A stretch of 64,000 bases of DNA from Mangrovivirga halotolerans (GTDB lineage: Bacteria; Bacteroidota; Bacteroidia; Cytophagales; Cyclobacteriaceae), in NCBI RefSeq assembly GCF_026241165.1, contig NZ_JAPFQN010000009.1, positions 124,001-188,000 of the forward strand. The letters run 5' to 3'. A program made the position numbers and the translations under genes. The notes beneath the pieces are model-generated. The model saw only the letters and a program-made list of their open reading frames with translations. It did not search any database and had not been told where the DNA came from. This document shows, one piece after another, positions 9,307-17,227 of this stretch; position 1 is the first letter of the stretch; each line of letters opens with the position of its first letter.

Positions 9307-11319
9307 ATGACAGATAAAGAAAAAAATGAGCTAGCTGGTGAGGATTCAAAACAAGAGAATCCTGTGAATGAGACTCAGGAGAGTCCGTTAGAAACTAAAG
9401 CTGAAGATCAAAAAGAAGAAGAGAAGGAAATTCCCGAATCTGAAGAAAAGCAGAAAGAGGAGCCCGTTTCAGAAAGTAAGAAAGAAGAAACGGATTCTTC
9501 TGCATCAGATCAACCGGAAAATTCTGATGATCAGGATGAGGATGATGATCACGATGATGATCATGAAGAGGAAGATGATGATCACGAAGAGGAGATTGAT
9601 TATCACAATCTTTCAAAGGAAGAGCTACTTAAAGTAGTAAAAGATCTTTCAGCAATTGATAATATGGCTAAAATAGGTCGTGTTCTCAAAGAAGTTGTTC
9701 CTATCTATGAAGAATATAAAGATAAAGAACGACAGGAAGCGTTGGATAAATTTATTGAAGAGGGTGGAGAAGAAGACGGCTTTGATTATAAATATGACAA
9801 GGTAACTGAGGAATTTGATGCGACAGTTCAGTTACTTAAAGACCGCAGGTCTAAGCATTACCGTTCTCAAAAAGAGCAAAAGCAAAAAAACCTTGATAAG
9901 AAGAATGAGATTCTTGAGAGATTAAGAGAGATCGTTGACAGTGAAGAGACCAATGTTAGCATCAATAAGTTAAAAGAAATTCAAACAGAGTGGAAAGAGG
10001 TTGGTCCGGTACCTGGAGGATCAGCAAAATCACTCTGGGCAAATTATAATGCATTAATCGACCGCTTCTACGATAACAGAAGTATTTACTTTGAGCTTAA
10101 AGAGCTTGATAGAAAGAGAAATCAGACGCTCAAGGAAGATCTTATCAAAAGGGCAGAAGCACTTGAGACTGTAGAGATTCTGAAAGATGCTATAGCAGAG
10201 CTAAATGAACTTCACGAAGAATATAAGCATGTAGGGCCGGTTCCAAAAGAGGTTCAGGAAGACCTTTGGACTCGATTTAAAGCTGCTTCTGATAAGGTTT
10301 ACATGCGTCGTAAAGATTATGTTGAGCAGCTTAAAAAAGATCTTAGCGAAAACCTGGAAAAGAAGCTTGCATTGGTAGAGAAAGTTAAGCCTTTTGCTGA
10401 GTTTAGTTCAGACAGGATTAACGACTGGAATGCTAAGACCAAAGAAATTCTGGCAATACAGAAAGAATGGGATTCTATTGGTGGTATGCCTAGAAATAAA
10501 GCCAAGGAAGTAAATAAAGAATTCTGGGGATCTTTTAAATCCTTTTTTAACAGTAAGGGTAAATTCTTTAAAGAACTTGAAAAAGAAAGAAAAGAAAATC
10601 TTAAGCTTAAAGAAGATCTCGTTACCAGGGCAGAAGAATTAAAGGATAGCACTGATTGGCAACAGACAGCTGCAGAGATGAAAAAGCTACAGGCAGAGTG
10701 GAAAAAAGTCGGTCCTGTTCCCCAAAAGGTAAGAGAAGAAGTATTTAAGAAATTCAAAGCCGCTTGTGATACCTTTTTCCAAAACAGGAGAGAGCAAAAC
10801 AAACAGTTTGACCAGAATTACGAAAAGAATCTTGAAGCTAAAGAAAAGGTAATTTCTGAGATCCATGATATGAGGGAGAAAGATCTCAATGACATAGATA
10901 AGCTTGAAGATAAAATGGATGACTTTTTTGAGATTGGCTTTGTTCCAAAGAAAGATATTAAAGCTACTCTAGATAAATTTATTCATGCTATTGACCAGTA
11001 TCTCGATGAAAGCACAGAAATAGATTCAGAGGAGGCTGCCAGAGTCAAGATGGTTGCTCGCTTTGGAAATATGAAGGGTGATAAAGCTGAGAGAAAGATG
11101 GTCAGAAAAGAAGGGGCGATCAGAAGACAGATCAGTAAGCTACAGGATGACATTGTTAATTGGAAAAATAATATGTCATTTTTTGCTTCTTCAAAGACAG
11201 CAGATAAGTTGTTAAAAGACTTTGAAGATAAGATCGAACAAGCTGAAGAAAAGATTATAGAATTAAAGGAACAGCTTCGTGTATTGCAAGATCTTGAAAA
11301 TGAGGCTAATCCTGATTGA
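9307..11319 (+). CDS. DUF349 multi-repeat protein with acidic, His-containing N-terminus
   Basis: 670 aa. Residues 1-105 are highly charged and low-complexity, ending in runs of Asp/Glu broken by His (about 73-102). From about 145 onward there are at least five DUF349 helical repeats, marked by recurring WKEVGPVP / YKHVGPVP / WDSIGGMP / WKKVGPVP / FEIGFVP motifs at about 75-residue spacing, and a C-terminal coiled coil (about 595-665). Cytosolic, no signal peptide. DUF349 proteins are common in Bacteroidota; function unknown. The acidic-His tract could bind metal (inference). Confidence 0.88.
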   Translation: MTDKEKNELAGEDSKQENPVNETQESPLETKAEDQKEEEKEIPESEEKQKEEPVSESKKEETDSSASDQPENSDDQDEDDDHDDDHEEEDDDHEEEIDYHNLSKEELLKVVKDLSAIDNMAKIGRVLKEVVPIYEEYKDKERQEALDKFIEEGGEEDGFDYKYDKVTEEFDATVQLLKDRRSKHYRSQKEQKQKNLDKKNEILERLREIVDSEETNVSINKLKEIQTEWKEVGPVPGGSAKSLWANYNALIDRFYDNRSIYFELKELDRKRNQTLKEDLIKRAEALETVEILKDAIAELNELHEEYKHVGPVPKEVQEDLWTRFKAASDKVYMRRKDYVEQLKKDLSENLEKKLALVEKVKPFAEFSSDRINDWNAKTKEILAIQKEWDSIGGMPRNKAKEVNKEFWGSFKSFFNSKGKFFKELEKERKENLKLKEDLVTRAEELKDSTDWQQTAAEMKKLQAEWKKVGPVPQKVREEVFKKFKAACDTFFQNRREQNKQFDQNYEKNLEAKEKVISEIHDMREKDLNDIDKLEDKMDDFFEIGFVPKKDIKATLDKFIHAIDQYLDESTEIDSEEAARVKMVARFGNMKGDKAERKMVRKEGAIRRQISKLQDDIVNWKNNMSFFASSKTADKLLKDFEDKIEQAEEKIIELKEQLRVLQDLENEANPD

Positions 11320-11353
11320 TGAAAAAAATACTTAAATTTTTTTAAAAAAAAGG

Positions 11354-11385
11354 TTGGTCAGTTAAGAATAGCTTACATATATTTG
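11354..11385 (+). promoter_or_regulatory. Promoter of tRNA-Thr
   Basis: TTGG at 11354-11357 and TATATTTG at 11378-11385, 21 nt apart, give a good Bacteroidota -33/-7 pair, with the tRNA starting 25 nt after the -7 box. Confidence 0.65.
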
Positions 11386-11409
11386 CATCGCATTTGAGCA
11401 ACAAGGAAC

Positions 11410-11484
11410 GCCCCCATAGCTCAGCTGGCCAGAGCAACTGACTTGTAATCAGTAGGTCGTTGGTTCGAATCCGACTGGGGGCTC
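11410..11484 (+). tRNA. tRNA-Thr (TGT)
   Basis: 75-nt cloverleaf. Acceptor GCCCCCA (11410-11416) pairs with TGGGGGC (11477-11483); the anticodon stem ACTGA/TCAGT encloses loop CTTGTAA with anticodon TGT at 11444-11446; the T arm GTTGG-TTCGAAT-CCGAC is intact. CCA is not encoded (T then CA follows). Its 3' 16 bases are copied again at 11955. Confidence 0.97.
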
Positions 11485-11576
11485 ATAAAATAAGAAAAGA
11501 GGACGAAAGAAGCGAGAGCGAAATTCGGCCTCTTTTTTTATTTCTTCACACTATCAACCTCAAACTTCACACTTAC
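11469..11576 (+). repeat. Direct repeat copy 1: tRNA-Thr 3' end plus terminator
   Basis: Begins inside the T loop (AATCCGACTGGGGGCTCA) and runs through the hairpin terminator to CAAACTTCACACTT. An almost identical copy occurs 486 bp downstream at 11955-12061; the main visible difference is CAT versus CAC just after the tRNA end. The four-helix-bundle gene lies between the copies. Confidence 0.9.
11497..11539 (+). terminator. Rho-independent terminator of tRNA-Thr
   Basis: AAAGAGGaCGAA pairs with TTCGgCCTCTTT around a purine-rich loop and is followed by a run of seven T. The duplicated copy lies at about 11983-12026. Confidence 0.85.
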
Positions 11577-11578
11577 CA

Positions 11579-11947
11579 ATGTTTGACTTTCAAAAATTAA
11601 CTGTTTACCAAAAGGGTAAATTGTTTGTCCAGGGAATCGATGAATTGTTAGAGCAGAATAAATTTCACAGATCAGTAAACGATCAATTAAAAAGGGCTTC
11701 ATTAAGTATCATATTAAATATTGCAGAAGGAAGCTCCAGGTTTAGTTTAAAAGAGAAGAAACATTATGCAGTTATTTCAAGAGGAAGTGCTTTTGAATGT
11801 GTGGCAGTTTTGGAGTACTTATATGATTCAGGTAAAATAGATAAATCAAAATATGATATGCATTTATCTCAGTTGGAGGAGTTGTCAAGAATGTTGTTTG
11901 CGATGATCAAGAGATTTGATACTAATGGTAAGCTGATGAAAAAATAA
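11579..11947 (+). CDS. Four-helix bundle protein (23S rRNA intervening-sequence protein family)
   Basis: 122 aa. The family block ASLSIILNIAEGSSR (about 40-54) followed by KKHYAVISRGSAFECVAVLEY is typical of IVP/S23 four-helix-bundle proteins, which occur in 23S rRNA intervening sequences and as free genes. Here it is free-standing between two copies of a tRNA-terminator repeat. The second repeat copy is followed by ATGTTTGA, echoing this gene's own start, as if the duplicated unit included the first codons of an earlier copy. Molecular role unknown; sometimes associated with nucleic-acid binding. Confidence 0.88.
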   Translation: MFDFQKLTVYQKGKLFVQGIDELLEQNKFHRSVNDQLKRASLSIILNIAEGSSRFSLKEKKHYAVISRGSAFECVAVLEYLYDSGKIDKSKYDMHLSQLEELSRMLFAMIKRFDTNGKLMKK

Positions 11948-11954
11948 TAGTAAT

Positions 11955-12061
11955 AATCCGACTGGGGGCTCACAAAATAAGAAAAGAGGACGAAAGAAGC
12001 GAGAGCGAAATTCGGCCTCTTTTTTTATTTCTTCACACTATCAACCTCAAACTTCACACTT
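11955..12061 (+). repeat. Direct repeat copy 2: tRNA-Thr 3' end plus terminator
   Basis: Second copy of the 11469-11576 repeat, starting with the same T-loop/acceptor tail of tRNA-Thr but without the tRNA 5' half, and including a second working-looking terminator (about 11983-12026). It is followed by ATGTTTGATTTT, similar to the start of the four-helix-bundle gene. Confidence 0.9.
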
Positions 12062-12078
12062 CGAAATGTTTGATTTTA

Positions 12079-12470
12079 ATCGTCCTCGGTTGCAACGAGG
12101 ATGTGTGAGAAGGGCAATTGTATTGCCTGGAATGTAGTCATAAGAAAGGATCAAGAATGAAAAGCAGCGTTACAAACGCTGGTCTCAATAACAACCTCGT
12201 TACGCTTCGCTAAACAAGGTCGATGGAACAAATTTTAAATATTTGGCCTACAGAGAAACAATCGTCCTCGTTTGCAACGAGGATGTGTGAGAAGGGCAAT
12301 TGTATTGCCTGGAATGTAGTCATAAGAAAGGATCAAGTATGAAAAGCAGCGTTACAAACGCTGGTCTCAATAACAACCTCGTTACGCTTCGCTAAACAAG
12401 GTCGATGGAACAAAATTTAAATATTTGGCCTACAGAGAAACAATCGTCCTCGTTTGCAACGAGGATGTGT
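12079..12470. repeat. 182-bp tandem repeat of REP-type hairpins (2.15 copies)
   Basis: Copy A is 12079-12260, copy B 12261-12442, partial copy C 12443-12470; the period is exactly 182 bp by three separate markers. Each unit holds hairpins with perfect short stems and three-base loops: CCTCGTT-TGC-AACGAGG (12266-12282 and 12448-12464; one mismatch in copy A at 12084-12100), GGCAAT-TGT-ATTGCC (12113-12127, 12295-12309) and CAGCGTT-ACA-AACGCTG (12165-12181, 12347-12363). A further stem GGCGAT-TTT-ATCGCC (12477-12491) sits against the RAYT stop codon. Such REP arrays beside a RAYT are typical of REP/RAYT systems. Confidence 0.9.
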
Positions 12471-12493
12471 GAGGTTGGCGATTTTATCGCCAT

Positions 12494-13042
12494 TTAAATA
12501 ACAATTATATCTAATAAACCATTAGAATTGATATAGTCTCGTGCACTGCTGTATCGATAATCTTCTGGCTCATCTACCAAGCCATTTCTAAGAGGGTTTT
12601 CATGGATATAATGAATCTTTTCCCAAATATCTATAGAAGAATCAATTTCAATACAATGATTGGAATCTTTCCATATTTTATAATTCCTGGCCCTTTGAGT
12701 CTTTCTTGCCTGAAAACTAAATCTATCTAATAACCATTCTCTTCTGCTTTCATTAATTCTATTAATCTCTTTAACAATTTCTTTTGAAGTGAACTTCTTG
12801 AAATCTCTTAGGAAATTAGAAAATTTATGTGGGGGAGATACCGATCCAATTAAATGGATATGATTAGACATTATAACCCAGCTATATAATTCTAATCCTT
12901 TAGACGAAATACAATATTTAAGAGATTCAACAATAATATCTCTATATTCCATTCTTGTAAATATATCAATCCAATCCACTACAGTGATTGTGCAAAAATG
13001 AATTCCGTTTTGATCAGTAATCTTATATCTATCTCCAGACAT
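12494..13042 (-). CDS. REP-associated tyrosine transposase (RAYT, Y1/IS200-like)
   Basis: 182 aa. HUH-type single-strand DNA nuclease fold: the metal-binding HxH is in MSNHIHLI (about 58-65), preceded by the FCTITVVDW strand, and the C-terminal block IHYIHENPLRNGLV...PEDYRYSSARDY is characteristic of RAYTs. A Tyr in RNYKIW (about 120) is a candidate but unconfirmed catalytic residue. No terminal inverted repeats of an insertion sequence surround it; instead REP hairpins flank both sides, the usual RAYT arrangement. The frame is intact, so the enzyme may be active on these hairpins. Confidence 0.9.
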   Translation of the reverse strand: MSGDRYKITDQNGIHFCTITVVDWIDIFTRMEYRDIIVESLKYCISSKGLELYSWVIMSNHIHLIGSVSPPHKFSNFLRDFKKFTSKEIVKEINRINESRREWLLDRFSFQARKTQRARNYKIWKDSNHCIEIDSSIDIWEKIHYIHENPLRNGLVDEPEDYRYSSARDYINSNGLLDIIVI

Positions 13043-13113
13043 TAATATTTATATTCCTTACCGATCTAAATTTAAGATCTAATAAATTATTCAGGAAAAT
13101 ATAAACGTTTAAA

Positions 13114-13219
13114 AAACAGCGTTACAAACGCTGGTCTCAATAACAACCTCGTTACGCTTCGCTAAACAAGGCCGATGGATTACAAATCCTATGATAACAG
13201 TACGACATTGCAAATGTCG
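13114..13219. repeat. REP hairpin cluster upstream of RAYT
   Basis: Contains CAGCGTT-ACA-AACGCTG (13117-13133), then the same CTGGTCTCAATAACAACC segment found in the 182-bp repeats, GGATT-ACA-AATCC (13177-13189) and CGACATT-GCA-AATGTCG (13203-13219). The last one nearly abuts the stop of the SUKH-like gene. With the downstream array it brackets the RAYT gene. Confidence 0.85.
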
Positions 13220-13231
13220 AACAGCTACTTT

Positions 13232-14224
13232 TTAGCTTTCAATTTCTTTCTTTATGTGATCAATGACTTCGTTCCACGGTTCGTCACCCATCTTTTTTCT
13301 TGCTTCCTTATTGGCTTCAATGAGTAATTCCAATGCCTTCTTTTTATCCTGATCAACTCCCAGTCCATTATAGTAATAGAAGGCCAGGTCAGCTTTGGCA
13401 ACGAAATTACCCAGTTCAATGGCTTTGTTTACTGCATCAATAGCTTTTTGGGGATCGTGAGATCCATTATCTTCAGACATGTAGATCTTTGATAATTTTA
13501 AATAAGCTCTGTCTGAAAATCGTTCATTCCGGGTTAACTCTTCTAATAGGGAAGTAGCAAACGTGATGTCTTCGGGTTTATTATCGATAATAAAATCAGC
13601 TAACTCATATTTCTCATCCTGGTCACCTAATTCTATTGATCTCTTTCTCCATTTAATTACCTCTTCAATGTCAATATCATCCTGAAAAGAATAATAATCA
13701 GCCAGTTCAGCAGCGGCCTCCGGATGCCCGGCTTCAGCTGCTTCTTTTAACAATTCAGCTGCATATTCATTTAGTTCTTCAGAATAGTCATCATCGTAAG
13801 GGGAAGTCATCAAACTGAAGGCATACCAATAAACTGACCCGGGATGATCTTTTATAGCCGAAATATCTGCAGATTTATAATTATTACTATTGGTCTCGGA
13901 GATCAATTCATTCGTCTTTTCGAATAATTCAAAATCTTTAATTGAAAATGTAAAAAACGGTTTGCCAAAACTTTCATCAGCCATGAAAATATTATGTGGT
14001 GGCTGATGGGTTGTTTTATAAAATAAATACTGCCCGTCCTCATTATCTGCAATGGCAAACTCATCCTTATCAAGAATGTGGTCTCGTATCAAGTCTTCTG
14101 TTCTTCTTACAGCCTCATCTATAGGCCAAAAGTTCCAGTCCTCGATCTTAAAGAATATTTTAAAACCATTTTTTGAATTATTATCTATGAATTCAAGGTA
14201 TTCAGCCGGTAATTTGTCAGTCAT
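13232..14224 (-). CDS. SUKH-like domain plus Sel1/TPR-repeat protein
   Basis: 330 aa cytosolic protein. The N-terminal 1-110 resembles SMI1/KNR4 (SUKH) domains: LPAEYLEFID near the start and FAIADNEDGQYLFY (about 55-68). Residues about 125-320 are Sel1-like helical repeats (AAEAGHPEAAAELADYYS, AIELGNFVAKADLAFYYYNGLGV). SUKH domains often act as immunity proteins against polymorphic toxins, but no toxin gene is adjacent. It ends 3 nt before the SRPBCC gene in the same direction, so they may be co-transcribed. Domain assignment of the N-terminus is moderate. Confidence 0.6.
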   Translation of the reverse strand: MTDKLPAEYLEFIDNNSKNGFKIFFKIEDWNFWPIDEAVRRTEDLIRDHILDKDEFAIADNEDGQYLFYKTTHQPPHNIFMADESFGKPFFTFSIKDFELFEKTNELISETNSNNYKSADISAIKDHPGSVYWYAFSLMTSPYDDDYSEELNEYAAELLKEAAEAGHPEAAAELADYYSFQDDIDIEEVIKWRKRSIELGDQDEKYELADFIIDNKPEDITFATSLLEELTRNERFSDRAYLKLSKIYMSEDNGSHDPQKAIDAVNKAIELGNFVAKADLAFYYYNGLGVDQDKKKALELLIEANKEARKKMGDEPWNEVIDHIKKEIES

Positions 14225-14227
14225 AAT

Positions 14228-14665
14228 TTAATTTGTTGATTCAACGAAATTTTTAAAGCTGTCCATATACCTTGCAGTTTGTCTTTTAAAGCTACCTGGC
14301 ATAAACCATCCCATCAATTTCATAAAGCCTTTTAATTGGAATTCCTGTTCAGAAATATATCTGGTTTTATTTTCCGAGATCTTCTGAAATCGATGAGTAT
14401 TCTTGTTGACTACTCCATTGGCAACATAAGTTCCGGAAAATTCATCTGGTAGATTTCTTCTTGTAATTGTTTCAATCATTTCAATTTCCCGGCTATTCAT
14501 ATTAAATACTAATTTAGCTTTTGCTCCTTCTTCTCCGGGTGTTCCGCTAATATGCTCATAACTTTTTAACCCGTCCATCCATTTATCCATATTGTCAGGG
14601 TTATCAAATTTCGCTACAACTTCATGTAGGGGCTTGTTAATAGTTTTTTCAATCATATATTTCAT
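14228..14665 (-). CDS. SRPBCC family protein
   Basis: 145 aa single-domain START/Bet v1-like protein: MIEKTINKPLHEVVAKFDNPDNMDKWMDGL at the N-terminus is the usual first strand and helix, and the C-terminus ends in the long helix ARYMDSFKNFVES. These bind hydrophobic ligands; the ligand here is unknown. Upstream of and nearly touching the SUKH-like gene. Confidence 0.75.
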   Translation of the reverse strand: MKYMIEKTINKPLHEVVAKFDNPDNMDKWMDGLKSYEHISGTPGEEGAKAKLVFNMNSREIEMIETITRRNLPDEFSGTYVANGVVNKNTHRFQKISENKTRYISEQEFQLKGFMKLMGWFMPGSFKRQTARYMDSFKNFVESTN

Positions 14666-14729
14666 AATCCCTGGTGGTAATTATCCTATAAATTAATCAA
14701 TATAGCCTACTATTTTATTATTTTCCCAA

Positions 14730-15449
14730 TTAAACATTGGTCCCTGCATAATAATCCATGAAATGTATCCACCAGTCCCAATTATTGGCATCATACATAA
14801 GCAAATGCTGGACAATAATGAATATTAGTGCCGGAAGATAGGTGAATTTTATTTCTGTGGCCTTCCTTTCCCTGAATAATATAATTAGAATAGCTAACTC
14901 AATCACGAGGTAGGAGTAAGTCAGAGCTGAATTAAAACCGCCGGCAAGATTTAAAACGAAGAAAACTCTGGTCAATGCAGGTATTAGTGGAGCAAATATG
15001 GTGCAGACCATAAATCGGGCATGCAATTTTAATTTTTTTCTATAGTATATACCCAGGGAATAAAAACCTATAAATGCGACCAGGGTAGTTGCATCGATAA
15101 AAGCAAGTTTATAGACAGTTTGAGGAGGATAATTATCCTGATTAAGAATCATATTTTTCATCATTATTGAGCCTGCAACGACGATGACAGGTACGAGAAT
15201 CAAAGAAGTCCAGCCAATAATCCGGTGAGCTTTTAGTTTGTCAAACCGATAGGTTAGAGGTTGGATTATTAGTAAGATCATCCAGAGCGTTGCACTAATT
15301 CCATGTACATGATATACCCATGTAAAAGTAGAAAACCTTGAAGTGACTGATTGTGAAAAACCAATGATCACTGCCAATAATCCCAATGATAGAAATAGGA
15401 ATGAGTTTTTGTAAAATCTCTTACTAATGTAGATAGAATCGTTGGACAT
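14730..15449 (-). CDS. Polytopic membrane protein, unknown function
   Basis: 239 aa with about seven hydrophobic segments (near 13-32, 45-65, 78-97, 115-133, 143-163, 173-190, 200-218). His residues fall in or next to helices 2 and 3 (VYHVHGISATLW, KAHRIIGWTS), a layout like DUF2306-type or b-type cytochrome-like proteins, but no firm family is recognised. It lies upstream of the SRPBCC gene, separated by 64 nt. Confidence 0.6.
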   Translation of the reverse strand: MSNDSIYISKRFYKNSFLFLSLGLLAVIIGFSQSVTSRFSTFTWVYHVHGISATLWMILLIIQPLTYRFDKLKAHRIIGWTSLILVPVIVVAGSIMMKNMILNQDNYPPQTVYKLAFIDATTLVAFIGFYSLGIYYRKKLKLHARFMVCTIFAPLIPALTRVFFVLNLAGGFNSALTYSYLVIELAILIILFRERKATEIKFTYLPALIFIIVQHLLMYDANNWDWWIHFMDYYAGTNV

Positions 15450-15906
15450 TATTTGATTGGATGTTTTAGGATAATATACGGCCTAACTATTTGATTATCA
15501 AATTGATTTTAATGAAGAATTGATAGCTGATGCCGGTGTCCTGTATCAAAATTTCCTATCCGTAAAGTATTTCGATAAAGTGTGGGGATTAAAAAATTAA
15601 ACAATAGATAGAATATGTGAATATTAAGGAATGATTATTAACAAAAATATTAGTGACTTCATGTTAATATATATTCGAAACCGTTATTAATATTTTGTTG
15701 AAATAATTACACCAGAAAATGCCGAAAATTTGTCTTAAATTTATTATTTTAAATAATAATCAAATTCAATAATAAGAAATTCATTAATAGATACAGAGCA
15801 GGATTTTAAATAATAACCGGCTTTGGGATATAAAAAGAATGGGTTTCTATTTAATATAAATCATTTGTTACAACCTGGAATTTAGGGGAATTTTAATCAG
15901 ATTATC
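15450..15906. other. AT-rich intergenic region
   Basis: 457 bp between divergent genes. No RNA gene or strong hairpin was seen. A short open stretch ending in a stop at about 15600 reads like a decayed coding end (codons for AGVLYQNFLSVKYFDKVW), but it has no start and cannot be assigned. The promoters for both flanking genes must lie here; no clear TAnnTTTG box was picked out. Confidence 0.5.
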
Positions 15907-16773
15907 ATGAATATTAATCACATGTACAAAGCTTTTTGTTTCTCAATTTTAGTTATGTTGGGCTGGGGCTGTGGCAGTAGTATTACTTATCCGGCAATAT
16001 CAGAAACTGATGCAGAGAATTACCATCCTGGTCAATTCGTATGGCATGATCTTGCTACGTCAAACCCAACAGGGGCTATGAAGTTTTATGGAGATGTCTT
16101 TGGTTGGGAATTTGAGACTTTGGGCAGTGGTGATGATCTTTACCATGTGGTAAAAAATCAAGGAAAACCAATTGGAGGAATTTTTCAACTGGCAGAGAAA
16201 TATGGAGATAAAAGCGAATGGCTTGGATCTATTTCTGTTCTGGATTTGAATGCCGCTGTAACTTATAATGAAGTTAGAGGAGGCAAGACCATATTTCAGA
16301 TTTCTGAATTCAACGGCAGGGGAAAAACAGCTTTGGTTCAGGATCCCCAGGGAGCTATTGTAGCCTTGTTAAGATCATCTACTGGTGATCCGGAGATCGG
16401 GCCGGGTATGAACAACGGATGGTTATGGAATGAACTCTGGACAACAGATCTAGACTCGTCCCTTGACTTTTATAAAGGACTAGTTCAATATAATGCAGAA
16501 AAGGTAGAGCAGGCTAAAGCTCCATACTACATATTTTCCAGGGATGACAAAAAACTTAGCGGAGTTATTAAAAATCCAATACGAGAAGGAAGGAGTGCCT
16601 GGATGCCGTATATAAAAGTAGAAAATGTTGACGAGGTTGTGGCAAAAGCGGAAGCAGCCGGAGCATATATTATGATGAAGCCGGACAAAGGAATTAGAAA
16701 TGGGAAAGTGGCAGTATTGATAGATCCCCTGGGAGCACAACTTACAGTTCAGGAATGGCCTATAGAAAATTAA
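15907..16773 (+). CDS. Lipoprotein with two VOC/glyoxalase-like domains
   Basis: 288 aa. A lipoprotein signal ends at a Cys in LGWGCGS (about residue 22). Two tandem vicinal-oxygen-chelate domains follow: residues about 43-160, beginning FVWHDLATSNPTGAMKFYGD, and about 170-285, beginning WLWNELWTTDLDSSLDFYKG. This matches two-domain VOC proteins of the CFP30B type, but envelope location is unusual for them. A small lipoprotein gene follows after 13 nt. Metal and substrate are unknown. Confidence 0.8.
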   Translation: MNINHMYKAFCFSILVMLGWGCGSSITYPAISETDAENYHPGQFVWHDLATSNPTGAMKFYGDVFGWEFETLGSGDDLYHVVKNQGKPIGGIFQLAEKYGDKSEWLGSISVLDLNAAVTYNEVRGGKTIFQISEFNGRGKTALVQDPQGAIVALLRSSTGDPEIGPGMNNGWLWNELWTTDLDSSLDFYKGLVQYNAEKVEQAKAPYYIFSRDDKKLSGVIKNPIREGRSAWMPYIKVENVDEVVAKAEAAGAYIMMKPDKGIRNGKVAVLIDPLGAQLTVQEWPIEN

Positions 16774-16786
16774 TAATAAAACAGTC

Positions 16787-16966
16787 ATGAGATTTAAAAA
16801 GAAAAGAATAGTCTTCGCATTTATTCTATTGATAATACTTACACTAAGTGGTTGTTCCAATATGAGATGGGGCACCAGTGCAGGAGTAAGTATGGATTTT
16901 GGTCCTAATGGTCCAAGGGTAAGGCCTCATATGGATGTAGATCTTTATAGCGGGGGTAGATTTTAG
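16787..16966 (+). CDS. Small lipoprotein (59 aa)
   Basis: 59-codon ORF 13 nt after the VOC lipoprotein. Residues 1-22 are a classical lipoprotein signal with basic start (MRFKKKR), hydrophobic core and box LSGC (Cys23). The mature part is short and rich in Gly, Pro and Asp (GVSMDFGPNGPRVRPHMDVD), with a closing GGRF. The clean signal and spacing argue for a real gene. Function unknown. Confidence 0.65.
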   Translation: MRFKKKRIVFAFILLIILTLSGCSNMRWGTSAGVSMDFGPNGPRVRPHMDVDLYSGGRF

Positions 16967-17227
16967 GTTTGATTTGACTAAAAGCTAAGGGCATCAGTAT
17001 TAATAGAAACTTCACGTTTACACCATGTGATGTACATGGCCAAAGCAGCTGTTTAACACGTTTATCTCATGTATGGTTGGTTTAACCTGCTGTTAAATGC
17101 CTTCTAATTCAAGACCGGATAGTTAATAAAAATTTATAGAATTTTAGTTGCTTTATAATATATTGCGCTAATTATAAAGAAGTATTAGAATTCTATATAT
17201 TCTATCTAAGAGCAACATTTTTTTACC

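Noticed and set aside
10317-10802. 161-aa minus-strand ORF in the DUF349 gene
   Set aside because: Ser/Phe/Leu-rich mirror of a Lys/Glu-rich coding strand.
12079-12470. CRISPR array
   Set aside because: Only 2.15 units of 182 bp with hairpins and no variable spacers; fits REP tandem repeat.
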